Part shown: in pieces, positions 19,195-28,596 of the stretch
Layout: the number at the start of each line of letters is the position of its first letter
Numbering within the stretch: the first letter of the stretch is position 1
Virus record (IMG/VR): IMGVR_UViG_3300045996_001824
Location: 1-38,676 of that record
DNA from: a virus
DNA: 38,676 nucleotides
Direction: 5' to 3' (one strand)
Made by a program: the position numbers and the translations under genes
The notes under the pieces: model-generated
What the model was told of the DNA's origin: nothing
The model's database searches: none
Seen by the model: only the letters and a program-made list of their open reading frames with translations

Positions 19195-20448
19195 ATGACC
19201 GCTTCAACACTCTCTCAATACGATGCGCTCCTGAAGGAGCGATACAGCGACAAAGCCAAGGTAGAAAAGCTCGTTTACGGTGATCGCGTTCTGCTCGGCA
19301 AGATGCAGAAAAAGGGCGACACCGGAATGGTCGGCGACCAGATGCCGGTTCCGATCATGGTCGGTAACCCGCAAGGTCAAGGTGGCACGTTTAGCACCGC
19401 GCAGACCAACCAGACCAACACCACGTCCAACAAGTTCGTCATCCAAGCGGGTGACTACTTCGGAACCGTGGCGCTCGGTGACAAGGTCCTGAAGGCCTCG
19501 CGTTCCAACGTGGGCGCGTTCCTCTCGAACCAGATGGCTGAAACGGACGGTCTCTACGAGCAGATGGGCGAAAACCTCTCCATCTACCTGTGGGGCAACG
19601 GTGGCGGCGCTATCGGACAACGCGCCTCGCTGTCCACGAACACCATCACGCTGAGCGACACCAGCCAGGCTGCCAACTTCGAGGTCGGCATGTTCCTGAA
19701 GGCGTCCGCCAACGACGGTTCGGACTCCGCGCACACGCTCCGCGCAGGCAGCTCCACCGACGTTACGGCCGTCAACTACGCCACCGGCGAAGTCACGGTC
19801 ACGTCTGCCGCGGCCATCACGTCCTTCGCGAACAGCGATTACCTGTTCCGTGAGTCGGACTTCTTCGGCACCACGGGCAACGTCGTCCTGAAGGGCATTC
19901 AGTGCTTCCTCACGGCGACCGACACGCCTATGGCGCTCTGGGGAATCAGCTCCGCAACGCGCGCCAACAGCCCGCAGCGTTACGCCGGCTGCCGCGTGCC
20001 GAGCTCGGTGGTGTCGAACAAGTCGTTCGAAGAGCGGATCCGAATCCTCGGCGCGTACATGACGGGTCGTTTCAAGGCCAAGCGCCCGACGGCTGGCTAC
20101 ATGCACCCCGAAGACTGGCAGGTCCTCGAGACCGTGATGCAGGCGCGCGGTGTGCGCCCGCTCGAAGACTCCACCACGCAGTTCGGCTACATGGCCATCA
20201 GCGTGTCGATGGGCGGCGGCATGGTGCCGATCTACGCCGACCGTCACTGCCCCAAGGGCACCTTCTTCGCCCTGCGCGAGGAGCATTGGTGGATCAGCTC
20301 CATCAACGAGCTCATCCACCCGCAGAACGAGGACGGCCTGGAGATGCTCCGCAAGGCGACCACCACGGACTACGAGTTGCGGCTCATCAGCTACCCGCTG
20401 CTGGCCTGCAACGCGCCCATCAACAACGGCCGCGTTTCGCTGACCTGA
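19195..20448 (+). CDS. Major capsid protein, HK97-fold candidate (417 aa)
   Basis: Follows the scaffold gene. It starts MTASTLSQYDALLKERYSDK and has an N-arm with GDTGMVGDQMPVPIMVGNPQ, an A-domain-like segment with SFEERIRILGAYMTGRFKAK, and the end LACNAPINNGRVSL. Length is typical of a capsid protein without an N-terminal maturation domain. The codon choice is even more GC-ending and regular than its neighbours, as expected for a highly expressed gene. There is no close ribosome-binding site, but hairpins lie at both ends. By family resemblance it is of the type seen in phages with short tails and large portals. Confidence 0.9.
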   Translation: MTASTLSQYDALLKERYSDKAKVEKLVYGDRVLLGKMQKKGDTGMVGDQMPVPIMVGNPQGQGGTFSTAQTNQTNTTSNKFVIQAGDYFGTVALGDKVLKASRSNVGAFLSNQMAETDGLYEQMGENLSIYLWGNGGGAIGQRASLSTNTITLSDTSQAANFEVGMFLKASANDGSDSAHTLRAGSSTDVTAVNYATGEVTVTSAAAITSFANSDYLFRESDFFGTTGNVVLKGIQCFLTATDTPMALWGISSATRANSPQRYAGCRVPSSVVSNKSFEERIRILGAYMTGRFKAKRPTAGYMHPEDWQVLETVMQARGVRPLEDSTTQFGYMAISVSMGGGMVPIYADRHCPKGTFFALREEHWWISSINELIHPQNEDGLEMLRKATTTDYELRLISYPLLACNAPINNGRVSLT

Positions 20449-20452
20449 GGCT

Positions 20453-20478
20453 GACGGGGCGGGTTCGCTCGCCCTGTC
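20453..20478 (+). terminator. Strong hairpin directly after the capsid gene, without T-run
   Basis: GACGGGGCG pairs with CGCCCTGTC (9 bp, one G-T) and the stem can extend two more pairs to a TTCG loop. It begins 5 bases after the capsid stop. Because no T-run follows, it more likely stabilises or processes the capsid mRNA, or only attenuates transcription, than terminates it. Confidence 0.6.
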
Positions 20479-20496
20479 TCTCAACTGGAGAGCACC

Positions 20497-20862
20497 ATGG
20501 GATTCCAAGAGCAAAACCTCTACCCCGCTTGGGGCGGCAACCCCGACGTGGTGATCGCGGCGGCGCTGATCACCATCGGCGCGGCAGGCGCGGTTTCGAG
20601 CACGACGGGTACGCCCGGCATCGCGGCCGCCAACGGTGGCGCCGGCGTCTTCTCGTTGACCTTCCCGCCATGCGTGGAGGCCATCATCCAACTGACGCTC
20701 AAGTCTGCCGCTTCGACCGTCGAAGAAGTCATCCTGACGGCTCGCTCTGCATCAGCAGGCACGGCGACCATCCAAACCCAAGTCAGCGGCGGCACCGCCA
20801 CCAATCCGGCGAGCGGTGACGAGATTCACGTCCTCATCTACGCCCGCACTTCGAGCGCGTAA
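20497..20862 (+). CDS. Head decoration-like protein (121 aa)
   Basis: ATG after CTGGAGAGC. Small residues dominate (Ala, Gly, Thr, Ser) in alternating patterns (AGAVSSTTGTPGIAAANGGA, ATIQTQVSGGTATNPASG), indicating a beta-sandwich. The position after the capsid gene fits an outer head decoration or stabilising protein. No exact family recognised. Confidence 0.55.
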   Translation: MGFQEQNLYPAWGGNPDVVIAAALITIGAAGAVSSTTGTPGIAAANGGAGVFSLTFPPCVEAIIQLTLKSAASTVEEVILTARSASAGTATIQTQVSGGTATNPASGDEIHVLIYARTSSA

Positions 20863-21098
20863 TGGCCCTCGACGAGGAAGACGAGGACTACGGCGAGGAG
20901 GGCAACAGCGAATTCGCAGCCCTCGCCGCCGAGGCTTTCCCGGATCAGGAGTTCGACCCGGGGAGGCTCACCGCGCTCAAGCAGCTCATCAAGCTGTGCG
21001 CCAAGGGCGACGAGGCGGAACCGGAGGACGACGAGGAGCCAGCAAAGGGCGGCGGTGACGCGCTCGCGCTGGTGTTCGGCAAACCGAAGAAGAAGTGA
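20862..21098 (+). CDS. Small acidic head-region protein (78 aa)
   Basis: Very acidic at both ends (MALDEEDEDYGEEGNSE, EAEPEDDEEPAK) with one central helix (DPGRLTALKQLIKLCAKGDE) and a basic GKPKKK end. ATG overlaps the upstream stop. Its role is unknown; acidic small proteins here may be head-assembly accessories. Confidence 0.6.
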   Translation: MALDEEDEDYGEEGNSEFAALAAEAFPDQEFDPGRLTALKQLIKLCAKGDEAEPEDDEEPAKGGGDALALVFGKPKKK

Positions 21099-21104
21099 CG
21101 CGAC

Positions 21105-21836
21105 ATGGCGAGAACGAGAACCCTAACCAATCTGCTGGCAGACATCCGTTTCCTGGCGGACGCGCAGGGCCTCACCTCTCGCCATGACGACACCAATCTT
21201 ACGCGGCTGCTGAACCAGAGCATCCAGCGGTTCCGGGAGAAGGTCTCCGCCACGGGAATCAACCACTACCTGGTGCACGCGACGGGCACGCTCACCGTGG
21301 GCCCGTTGTCGCCGTTCCATTGGGGCTCGCTCGACCTCTCCGCGGTCAGCCCCAACGTGGTGCGCGTCTACGGCCTGGACCTGCGCATCGACGGCAACCG
21401 CTGGCACAGCTGCGACGGCATCGAGTTCACGCGGCGTCACGAGTACCAGGACCAGACCGGCGCACGGAACGGCATCACCATCGCGTTCGCTAACTACCAG
21501 ACCGCCAAGCTCGCGCTGTTCCCGCCGCCAGCTGGCGCATACACGTACGTGGCCTGGTACCTGCCCGTGCTGGCCGACCTAGCCGGCGCCAGCGACACCT
21601 TCGACGGTGTCGCTGGCTGGGAGGAGTGGCTCTACTGGGACGTCCTCATCAAGCTCATCAACCGCGACCAGTACCCGCAAGCGTACGAGATGGCGGCAAG
21701 CGAGCGTGAGCGCGTCTGGGCTGACGTCCAGAAGGCGAGCGGCCGCGTCAACCGGGCAAGTTTCACGGTGCGCCGTGACACCTGGGGCGAAGCCGACGCC
21801 AAGGCCACCTACTCGCGCAATCGGGGCCTCTGGTGA
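21105..21836 (+). CDS. Head-tail adaptor (neck) protein (243 aa)
   Basis: An N-terminal helical bundle (TLTNLLADIRFLADAQGLTS, NLTRLLNQSIQRFREKVSAT), then a beta insertion (TLTVGPLSPFHWGSLDLSAV) and C-terminal helices with WEEWLYWDVLIKLINRDQYP. This helical-beta-helical layout and the location after the head genes match connector adaptors such as P22 gp4 or lambda-type gp6-like proteins. It would bind the portal ring and seal packaged DNA. Confidence 0.6.
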   Translation: MARTRTLTNLLADIRFLADAQGLTSRHDDTNLTRLLNQSIQRFREKVSATGINHYLVHATGTLTVGPLSPFHWGSLDLSAVSPNVVRVYGLDLRIDGNRWHSCDGIEFTRRHEYQDQTGARNGITIAFANYQTAKLALFPPPAGAYTYVAWYLPVLADLAGASDTFDGVAGWEEWLYWDVLIKLINRDQYPQAYEMAASERERVWADVQKASGRVNRASFTVRRDTWGEADAKATYSRNRGLW

Positions 21837-22255
21837 GCGGCTCCGGCATTCAGACCGAGTTCTCCGGGGCGCCGGAGTCCATCAAGCGCGACCTTGAGCA
21901 GTTCGCGCGGGATGTGGACGGAATCCTGTCTGCGCTGATTCGCGGCGGCGAGCGGCGCTGGACCTGGGTCCGCGACACGGCGCGCTCAGCAGCAGGGAAC
22001 GACGTTGGCATGGGGCAGGCGCTGCGCGTTGACTCTGCGGACGGGAACGTGCTCGTACGGCTGCCACGAGGCGAGTCCCGAGACAGCGGGCGCTCCGTTG
22101 CCGTGGCCCGAATGAGCGCCAGCAACACCGTGACGGTGGTGGCGTCCAACGGCGCCCGGCTCGACGGGTCAACCGCGACGGCCACGCTTCCAACGACGGT
22201 CGGGCTCTACGTTTTCGAGTACGACGGTGAGAACTGGTGGAGGCACCGTGCCTAA
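21833..22255 (+). CDS. Small neck or tail-associated protein (140 aa)
   Basis: GTGA overlap. A helical start (APESIKRDLEQFARDVDGIL) precedes a beta-rich C-terminal domain with VTVVASNGARLDGSTATATL and VFEYDGENWWRHRA, a pattern found in phage tail and fibre modules. It may attach to the neck or tail. No family name is certain. Confidence 0.55.
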   Translation: MSGSGIQTEFSGAPESIKRDLEQFARDVDGILSALIRGGERRWTWVRDTARSAAGNDVGMGQALRVDSADGNVLVRLPRGESRDSGRSVAVARMSASNTVTVVASNGARLDGSTATATLPTTVGLYVFEYDGENWWRHRA

Positions 22256-25200
22256 GGCGCTGGATGGCCTCCTAGCAGTCCCGATTCAGCCGGGGGTGCG
22301 CCAGGACGTCAACAAGCAGATGCTGCCCGTAGGGGCCCTCTCACGCGCGGAGAACGTGCGCTTCGGGCGCGCTGGCGAGGTCACCTGCAGGCCTGGGAGC
22401 ACGGCGGTCCCGGCAGGCACCACAACGGCGGATTACGTCATCAATGGCGGCGAGGCGATCGGCCCAATCTGCCGGCTCGGTTCCGCAGACATGCTCGGTA
22501 GCGCGGGCCACATGTACGCCCGTGTATCCGACTCCGAGCTGTTCAGCTTCGTCGGCTGTTACTCCAGCGCGGCTCCAGTTCGTCGGCGTCCAGGTCTCCC
22601 GAACAACGGGCAGACCACGCTTGGTCCCAACAAGTGGGGCTGTGCAGCCAACAGCGACGGGTATGTGCTCCTGGCGGCGCCGGCCGGCCAGAGCGGCACC
22701 CAGATCTACTGGGTGGTCGAATCGCCAGAGGGCGTGCGCATTCACACCGGTGTGGAGACTGGGTCCAAGTGCCTCGTGGTGGCGCAGGGCTCGACGCTGC
22801 TGCTCGTGGTCCAGAACGGCACGAACGTTTCGGCGTACCCGATCACCATCTCGGGCGGCGTGGTCAACACCATCACGCCCGCCACCGTCGCGACGCTCAG
22901 CAGCAGCGCGCACTACTGGGATGTCAGCGCGTACGACTCAAGCAGCTGGCTCATCGTCTACCAGTCGAGCGCCACGAACGTCGCAATCTTCCGGAACAAC
23001 GTGACGTCACTGACAGACGCAACGAGCTTCTCTGTCACCGGAACGGTGCCGTTTTCGATCTGGGGCGACTCCACCAATGGGCGCGTCTGGGTCGGCTACT
23101 ACGACAACCCGACAGTTGCGGGGACCGTAGCGTTCCGCGCGTTCACCGTGTCGCCTAGTTTCGCCCCGCTCACGAACGGCACCATCGTTGTTGGGGCTGA
23201 CGTGTACGGGCCGCCCCTGTTCGGTCGCTACCAGTCATCGAGCAGCCTCGTTTTCTTCGTGCACAGGCGCTGCGACCTGACGAGCCCCTACGTCACCTCG
23301 ACGCGCTCGGGAACAGTCTCGACCGCTGGCACCGTCACCACGTTTACTCCGACCTGGCACGTTGCGCCGCTGAGCAAGCCCGACGATATGCGCGTCTGGT
23401 GTCTGCACGGCTCGCCGGTGACGACCTATCAGCGCGCCGTGCTGCTGCGGTTTCGCCCGAGCCCAAGCCCGATGCCGATCGGGTTCTACACCGCCACGCT
23501 CGAGCTGGCCGCCGACGAGACAGAGAGCGTCTACCAGACCAATCTGCCGACCGCGACCTACGACAACTTCTCTGCGGTCGCGACGAGCGCCACCCCGACG
23601 AAGCTGTTCCCGCTCCCTCGGCTGTTGCAGCGTGGCCCTGCCGGCGTCGCGAGCGACTTGGTGCGCCTGGAGTTCGTGGAGTACACGGTCAGCAGCCAGG
23701 CGTCCCACCGCGAAGCAGTCGAGCTCGGTGATTCCCTGGTGGTCAGCGGGCAAGCTGTGCAGTTCTTTGGGCTTGGCTCAGGGAGCTACGACAGCGGCGG
23801 GTCTGCTGGTCAATCGCAGGCTGTCGGCGCGGCGGAGGTTGGCTTTGCCTACCGGCCTGTGGTGCTGAGCGCCACGCAGGGAGCAGGCGGCAATCTGACC
23901 GCGCTGGGCGTCTACTCGTGGCAGTTCGCATTCGAGTGGTCCGACGCGTTGAATCGCCGCCACCGTTCCGCGCCGAGCGCGCCCTACACGCTCACGCTCA
24001 CCGGCGGCAATCAGCAGGTGACGTTTCAGCTTTCGAGCTGCGAGTTCACGCAGAAGTACGCGCCTGGCATGACGTCCGGCGTGCGCATTGTGGCGTATCG
24101 CACGAAGGCAGGCGGGAGCACCTCCTACCGAGAAACCCTGCCTGACGCGGCGCCGAACGCATCCGACTTCAGCGACGGGCAGGTGCAGTACGTCTCGGGC
24201 AACAGCGCCTCGCATACCGACACGGTCATTGGCGTAAACGAAGTCATCTACACCGACGGCGGCGTGCGCGAAAACGTGCTCGCTCCAAGCGGGTCCTACC
24301 TGTGTCGCAGCGAAGAGCGGCTGTGGGTCGGCGGCCAGTGGGAGCCGCAAGTCATCACCGCCAGCAAGATTATCGTCCCTGACGAGGCCATTCAGTTCAG
24401 CTCGAGCGCGGCGTTTTCAGTGGTCCTCCCCGATGCGTGCACGGGGCTCGCGTACCAAGATGGCGCGGTCATCGCGTTCTGCAAGCGAGCCATCTACGCG
24501 ATCACCGGCGACGGCCCCAACGACCAGGGAGTTGGCTCGTGGTCTGCGCCTCGGGCCATCTCACGCGAGGTTGGCTGCGAGAATAACCGGAGCATTCTCG
24601 AGACGGCGCAAGGCGTGATGTTCCAGAACGCGCGCGGCTGGTGGCTCATCCCGCGGGGACTCGGTCAGCCGGCGTTCATCGGTGCGCCCATCCAGCGCAC
24701 GAGCGCGGGCGCAACCTGCTACGGAGCGTGCGTCACGGCGTCTAGCTACTACAGGCTCGCGCGGTTCAGCACGAGCGCGGGCGTGCTGGTTTACGACCTG
24801 GACCTGGGAGCCTGGTCGCTCGACACCTATCAGCAGTCGATTGGTAGCTGCGGGGCTTGGAACACGGGCGCGCTGTTCTCGTTGACCACGCCTGGGACGT
24901 ACGTCGGTTATCTCGACTCGAACAACACGCGGGACTTCGGCGTGCCTGGAACGCCGGAGACCATCACGGCGCTGGTGGAGACTGGTGCAATGCGACCTTG
25001 GGGGCTCGCCGGGTACGGCAACGTTGCCAGTATGATCGGACTGTTCAGCGAGGTCAGCGGCAGCCCAACGCTGTCGATGCGAATTTACCTTGACGGTCTG
25101 CTCACTGGTCCCGACGGGACGCTGCTGACGGCGGACTTCATTCGCACGTGGACGGGCAGCGCGAACGCCGAGGACTCGTACAAGCAGCTCGTTCCGAAGC

Positions 25201-25331
25201 AGGGCCACTGCACGAGCGTGCGCCTCTACACCACCATTCAACCGGGCTCGTCCGGCGGCGCAACGCTGCACGGATGGCAGCTAGCAACGTCGCCGCTTGG
25301 CGAGCGTCGCACACCACAGGCGGAGCGCTGA
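22248..25331 (+). CDS. Large tail/nozzle structural protein (1027 aa)
   Basis: GTG start 4 bases after GGTGGAGG. It begins PKALDGLLAVPIQPGVRQDV then NKQMLPVGALSRAENVRFGR, a start I recognise from podovirus tail proteins that sit under the adaptor. The remainder is Gly/Ser/Thr/Val-rich with many predicted beta strands, as in beta-propeller nozzle proteins (T7 gp12 or P22 gp10 type). It would form the tail tube with the neck proteins. The size is larger than those examples, so an exact fold assignment needs a profile search. Confidence 0.65.
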   Translation: MPKALDGLLAVPIQPGVRQDVNKQMLPVGALSRAENVRFGRAGEVTCRPGSTAVPAGTTTADYVINGGEAIGPICRLGSADMLGSAGHMYARVSDSELFSFVGCYSSAAPVRRRPGLPNNGQTTLGPNKWGCAANSDGYVLLAAPAGQSGTQIYWVVESPEGVRIHTGVETGSKCLVVAQGSTLLLVVQNGTNVSAYPITISGGVVNTITPATVATLSSSAHYWDVSAYDSSSWLIVYQSSATNVAIFRNNVTSLTDATSFSVTGTVPFSIWGDSTNGRVWVGYYDNPTVAGTVAFRAFTVSPSFAPLTNGTIVVGADVYGPPLFGRYQSSSSLVFFVHRRCDLTSPYVTSTRSGTVSTAGTVTTFTPTWHVAPLSKPDDMRVWCLHGSPVTTYQRAVLLRFRPSPSPMPIGFYTATLELAADETESVYQTNLPTATYDNFSAVATSATPTKLFPLPRLLQRGPAGVASDLVRLEFVEYTVSSQASHREAVELGDSLVVSGQAVQFFGLGSGSYDSGGSAGQSQAVGAAEVGFAYRPVVLSATQGAGGNLTALGVYSWQFAFEWSDALNRRHRSAPSAPYTLTLTGGNQQVTFQLSSCEFTQKYAPGMTSGVRIVAYRTKAGGSTSYRETLPDAAPNASDFSDGQVQYVSGNSASHTDTVIGVNEVIYTDGGVRENVLAPSGSYLCRSEERLWVGGQWEPQVITASKIIVPDEAIQFSSSAAFSVVLPDACTGLAYQDGAVIAFCKRAIYAITGDGPNDQGVGSWSAPRAISREVGCENNRSILETAQGVMFQNARGWWLIPRGLGQPAFIGAPIQRTSAGATCYGACVTASSYYRLARFSTSAGVLVYDLDLGAWSLDTYQQSIGSCGAWNTGALFSLTTPGTYVGYLDSNNTRDFGVPGTPETITALVETGAMRPWGLAGYGNVASMIGLFSEVSGSPTLSMRIYLDGLLTGPDGTLLTADFIRTWTGSANAEDSYKQLVPKQGHCTSVRLYTTIQPGSSGGATLHGWQLATSPLGERRTPQAER

Positions 25332-27328
25332 TGGCATACCGAGACACAGCTAGGAAGGGGAAGCTCGATGACGGCTTCCTCGGAATGGGCGGGGATTCCA
25401 AGTACGACCCGGCGAACGCAGGGAAAGAGGGATACGTCGACCTGTTCCCAACTCCGGGCAACTCCGAAACCGAGATGGCGAAAGCCACGCCAGACTACCG
25501 GCCTGGGTACGGCAACACGCCAATCGATAACGAGAAGTGGGACAGCTACGCGATGGGTCGGCCCGACCCAAACGATCCGTACTGGGACTCGACGACGTAC
25601 GATCCGTTTGCGGGCGGCCCGGCTGATGAGCGCAGCTGGCGCGACTTCATGGTCGGGCGAGACCCGAACTACGTCGACGACCAGTCAGCCATGGCCGCGC
25701 GGCGTGGCGCGATGGCCGAGGGGCGCCTTTACAACCTCGGAGACCAATCCGCAGCTTCCGGCGAAAGGTACGCGGGCAACCTCGAGGGCATGGCTGGTGA
25801 CATCTACAAGCGCGCCGGCGGCATGTACGACGTCGCGGCGCCACAGGCGCGAGCGCAGACGGTTGGTGTCACCAACACCGGCGACTACTCGACATCAGAC
25901 AGCGACTTCACGCGCGCGGGCCAGTACGGCCGCAACATGGTCGACCAAGCCGCCCTGGCTTCGCAGCGCGGGCAGGCTTACGGGGAATCACTCATCGGGC
26001 AGGCCAACCAAGCCACCGGAGAGTCGACCGCATACGGTCGGAACCTTGCCAGCCTGGAGGCGCAGCAAGGCCCGAGCGCGGCGCAAGCGCAGCTCCAGCT
26101 CGGCGCCAACGCGAGCATGGACCAAGCCATGGCGCTCGCTCGCAGTGGGCGCGGCTACGGCGGAAGCTCGCAGGGCATCGCCGACGCGCAGCGCGCCAAC
26201 GCCTCCACGATGGCCAACGTCTCGAACCAGGCGGCGATGCTCCGGGCGCAGGAGGACGCCGCGTGGAGGCAGCGCCAGGCCGCGAACCTCGGCACCGCAG
26301 CGGGCATCAACGCGAGCGCAGCTGGCCAATACGCGAACACCTACGGTCAGGCTGGTCAGATCAACACCGCGGGCACTCAGGGGCTCAATTCAGCCTATGG
26401 GAACGCGGCGGCAATCAACACCGCGGCAGGCCAACAGCACGCGCAAAACGCGCAGTTTGGCGCGCAGCAACAGAACGCGATGAGTCAGTTCAATGCGCAG
26501 CAGGCGCAGCAGAGCGACCAGTACAACGTCGGCGCGGTGCTCACGAATCGCAACCAGCAGAACACCGCCGCGGGCAACCTGTACAACGTCGCAGCCGGAG
26601 CCCAGAAGAGCGCGGGAGAGACCGCCGCCGAGGGCTACAAGAGCGCGGGCGCTATGACGGCAACGGGGGCAAGTCTCGGGCAAGCTGGCCAAAGCGTTGG
26701 GGTCGACCTCGCGAAGGCGCAGAACGCCACTGACCTCTACCGCGAAGGCATGCTGACTCAGGAGTACGGCATCGCGAGCGGCATCGGAATCGCGAACGAC
26801 CAGGCGGCTACGCAGCGCGAGGCTGCAGACAAGGCTGCGGCCGGCGCTGTTGTTGCGGCTGGCGTCACCGCGCTATCGGACGTGCGAGCCAAGCAAGGCG
26901 TGGCCCCGCAAGAGGTCGACCTTCGCCCGGCGCGCTCGTACAACTACGCCTACAAAGACCCGCAGCGCGTCGGCGCCGGCCCTGGCCGCTACAGCGGACC
27001 CATGGCGCAGGATCTGCTGAAGTCGCGCGGCGTCGAAGGCTCCGTCGTCAAGCAACCCGACGGCATGCTCGGCGTCGACGCTGACCGACTCAGCATGAGC
27101 ACGGCCAGCGCGGTTGGGCAGGAACAGGCGCGCGTCGACAGCCTGGAGCAGCGCTTCGCAGAGCTGGAGTCGATGCTGAACAACTTCGACGCCAAGAAGA
27201 GGAAGCCGAAGAGCCGCGAGGTGGATTACCGGTCTCTCGACCGCGCTTACGATGCGCCAGACCGAGGCGACCCGTACGGACTCGCCTACGCCGGAGACCC
27301 TTACCCAAAAGCCGCGGGGTCACGATGA
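25331..27328 (+). CDS. Tail protein with C-terminal S74 intramolecular chaperone domain (665 aa)
   Basis: The N-terminal part is Asp/Gly/Tyr-rich and the centre (about 200-460) is Ala/Gln/Asn-rich with repeated short patterns (NTAAGQQHAQNAQFGAQQQN), suggesting a fibrous trimer. From Ser516, LSDVRAKQGVAPQEVDLRPA then RSYNYAYKDP, GPMAQDLLKS and a final coiled coil (VDSLEQRFAELESMLNNF) match peptidase S74 chaperones. These guide trimerisation and cut themselves off just after the Ser of the SD-x-R-x-K motif. Position argues for a tail fibre or needle-like part. The ATG at 25331 overlaps the upstream stop. Confidence 0.75.
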   Translation: MAYRDTARKGKLDDGFLGMGGDSKYDPANAGKEGYVDLFPTPGNSETEMAKATPDYRPGYGNTPIDNEKWDSYAMGRPDPNDPYWDSTTYDPFAGGPADERSWRDFMVGRDPNYVDDQSAMAARRGAMAEGRLYNLGDQSAASGERYAGNLEGMAGDIYKRAGGMYDVAAPQARAQTVGVTNTGDYSTSDSDFTRAGQYGRNMVDQAALASQRGQAYGESLIGQANQATGESTAYGRNLASLEAQQGPSAAQAQLQLGANASMDQAMALARSGRGYGGSSQGIADAQRANASTMANVSNQAAMLRAQEDAAWRQRQAANLGTAAGINASAAGQYANTYGQAGQINTAGTQGLNSAYGNAAAINTAAGQQHAQNAQFGAQQQNAMSQFNAQQAQQSDQYNVGAVLTNRNQQNTAAGNLYNVAAGAQKSAGETAAEGYKSAGAMTATGASLGQAGQSVGVDLAKAQNATDLYREGMLTQEYGIASGIGIANDQAATQREAADKAAAGAVVAAGVTALSDVRAKQGVAPQEVDLRPARSYNYAYKDPQRVGAGPGRYSGPMAQDLLKSRGVEGSVVKQPDGMLGVDADRLSMSTASAVGQEQARVDSLEQRFAELESMLNNFDAKKRKPKSREVDYRSLDRAYDAPDRGDPYGLAYAGDPYPKAAGSR

Positions 27329-28596
27329 GCGACATCGTGACCTCCGACGAGAGAGCGAAGAAACTGGCTCACTCGAAGGGCTACGATCCGAGTTCGTTCG
27401 AGGCGCTCAATGCCTTGGGCGGCTACGGGACGCGCGACGGCGAGTATTTGAAGCCCGTCACGCCGGCTTACACGTCCGATGCCGCGAAGTTCGACGATGT
27501 TTCGAGCCACGCGCTCGCATTCGGCGAAAAACTCCCGAACAAGCCGGTCAAAACCAGCGCCGGGCGGTCGTTCGTGCGCGCAGCCAAGGAAGGGGCCGTC
27601 AACGCGGTGGCTTTCCCGGGCCAACTTGCGGCGCGGGCACTCGGAGCGTCGCCAAAAACGCTCCGGGACATGTCCGCTGAGCAGCTGTTCGAGTCTTTGA
27701 GCGACGAGGACGCCGCAGACTACCGCTACACGCGGAACCTGGAGCGTCAGCAGCATCCGGTGGCCACCGAGATCGGCTCCGACGTGGGCGACGTCGCTGG
27801 CGGGGCGCTGAGTGGCAGCGCCGCCAAGGGCGCGTTGACGCCGGCAGCGCGCGCTGCCTTCGCGCAAGAGGCTCGCGTGCTGGCGGGGCTCGAAGGCGGG
27901 AAAGCTGGCCAGCGCGGCGTGTTGCAGCTGCCGTTTACTCCGGGGCGGTTCACCCAGCGCACGGCCGTGCAGCGCACGGAGGACCTTGCTGCTCTCCGCG
28001 GGAAGCACGAGGCAGTGAGAAGCGAAAGGGCCGCAGACGCGGCAGCCGCTCACGACAGGATGTTGGCAAGGTTGAGAGAACAGGGGGTCACGGAGGGCGC
28101 GAGCGCACAACAGCTGAGCGCCCTAGCCGACCGAGCGAACGAGGCGGCGCAGGCGCTTAAGGCCGAGCTGCAGCCACAGTTCATGGAGGAGAGCGGCCTA
28201 AAGAATGCTCGCAACAAGGGACGCCCCTTCGACGCGGATAGGTTGCGTGCGCTCGAGGACCTGGCCGCCAAGCAGCGCAATGCGAGCGACTTGATATTGG
28301 CTAGCCAGCGAGCACAGGAACTTGACTACTCACAGAGACCGGGCCGGAAAGCACTAGAGGACCTTACCTCTCGTGAGTCAGCCGCTGAGTATCGAGAGCT
28401 GAAGGCCAAAGGTGGCCCGCGCCAAGCGAAGCTCGATGACGCCGAGGCCTACCGGTTTCAAGAGCTGGAAGGGATTGTCAGCCAGATTGGCGCAGAGAAG
28501 AAGGACTTCTACGCCGCAAGAAACCAGCGCCGCAAAGCAGAAAAGCTACCAAAGCTGAAGCCGCCGAAGGGCGTATTCGAGAAGGAGTCGCGCTGA
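27325..28596 (+). CDS. Putative internal/ejection protein (423 aa)
   Basis: ATGA overlap. Mostly helical, with Ala/Glu/Arg-rich coiled coils (about 200-400). A small-residue segment at about 145-175 (GSDVGDVAGGALSGSAAKGA) may insert into membranes. It starts MSDIVTSDERAKKLAHSKGY, which contains an SDERAK motif like the S74 motif of the preceding gene. Three large Ala-rich helical proteins in a row before the fibres is the layout of podovirus ejection proteins. Exact family unknown. Confidence 0.5.
   Translation: MSDIVTSDERAKKLAHSKGYDPSSFEALNALGGYGTRDGEYLKPVTPAYTSDAAKFDDVSSHALAFGEKLPNKPVKTSAGRSFVRAAKEGAVNAVAFPGQLAARALGASPKTLRDMSAEQLFESLSDEDAADYRYTRNLERQQHPVATEIGSDVGDVAGGALSGSAAKGALTPAARAAFAQEARVLAGLEGGKAGQRGVLQLPFTPGRFTQRTAVQRTEDLAALRGKHEAVRSERAADAAAAHDRMLARLREQGVTEGASAQQLSALADRANEAAQALKAELQPQFMEESGLKNARNKGRPFDADRLRALEDLAAKQRNASDLILASQRAQELDYSQRPGRKALEDLTSRESAAEYRELKAKGGPRQAKLDDAEAYRFQELEGIVSQIGAEKKDFYAARNQRRKAEKLPKLKPPKGVFEKESR

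Noticed and set aside
20453-20478. Classical rho-independent terminator after the capsid gene
   Set aside because: The hairpin is strong, but no T-run follows and structural genes continue; it is kept as an RNA hairpin.
19204-20691. Long open frame on the minus strand opposite the capsid gene
   Set aside because: It mirrors the capsid codons, has no ribosome-binding site and gives an Arg/His/Val-rich product typical of antisense frames in GC-rich DNA.
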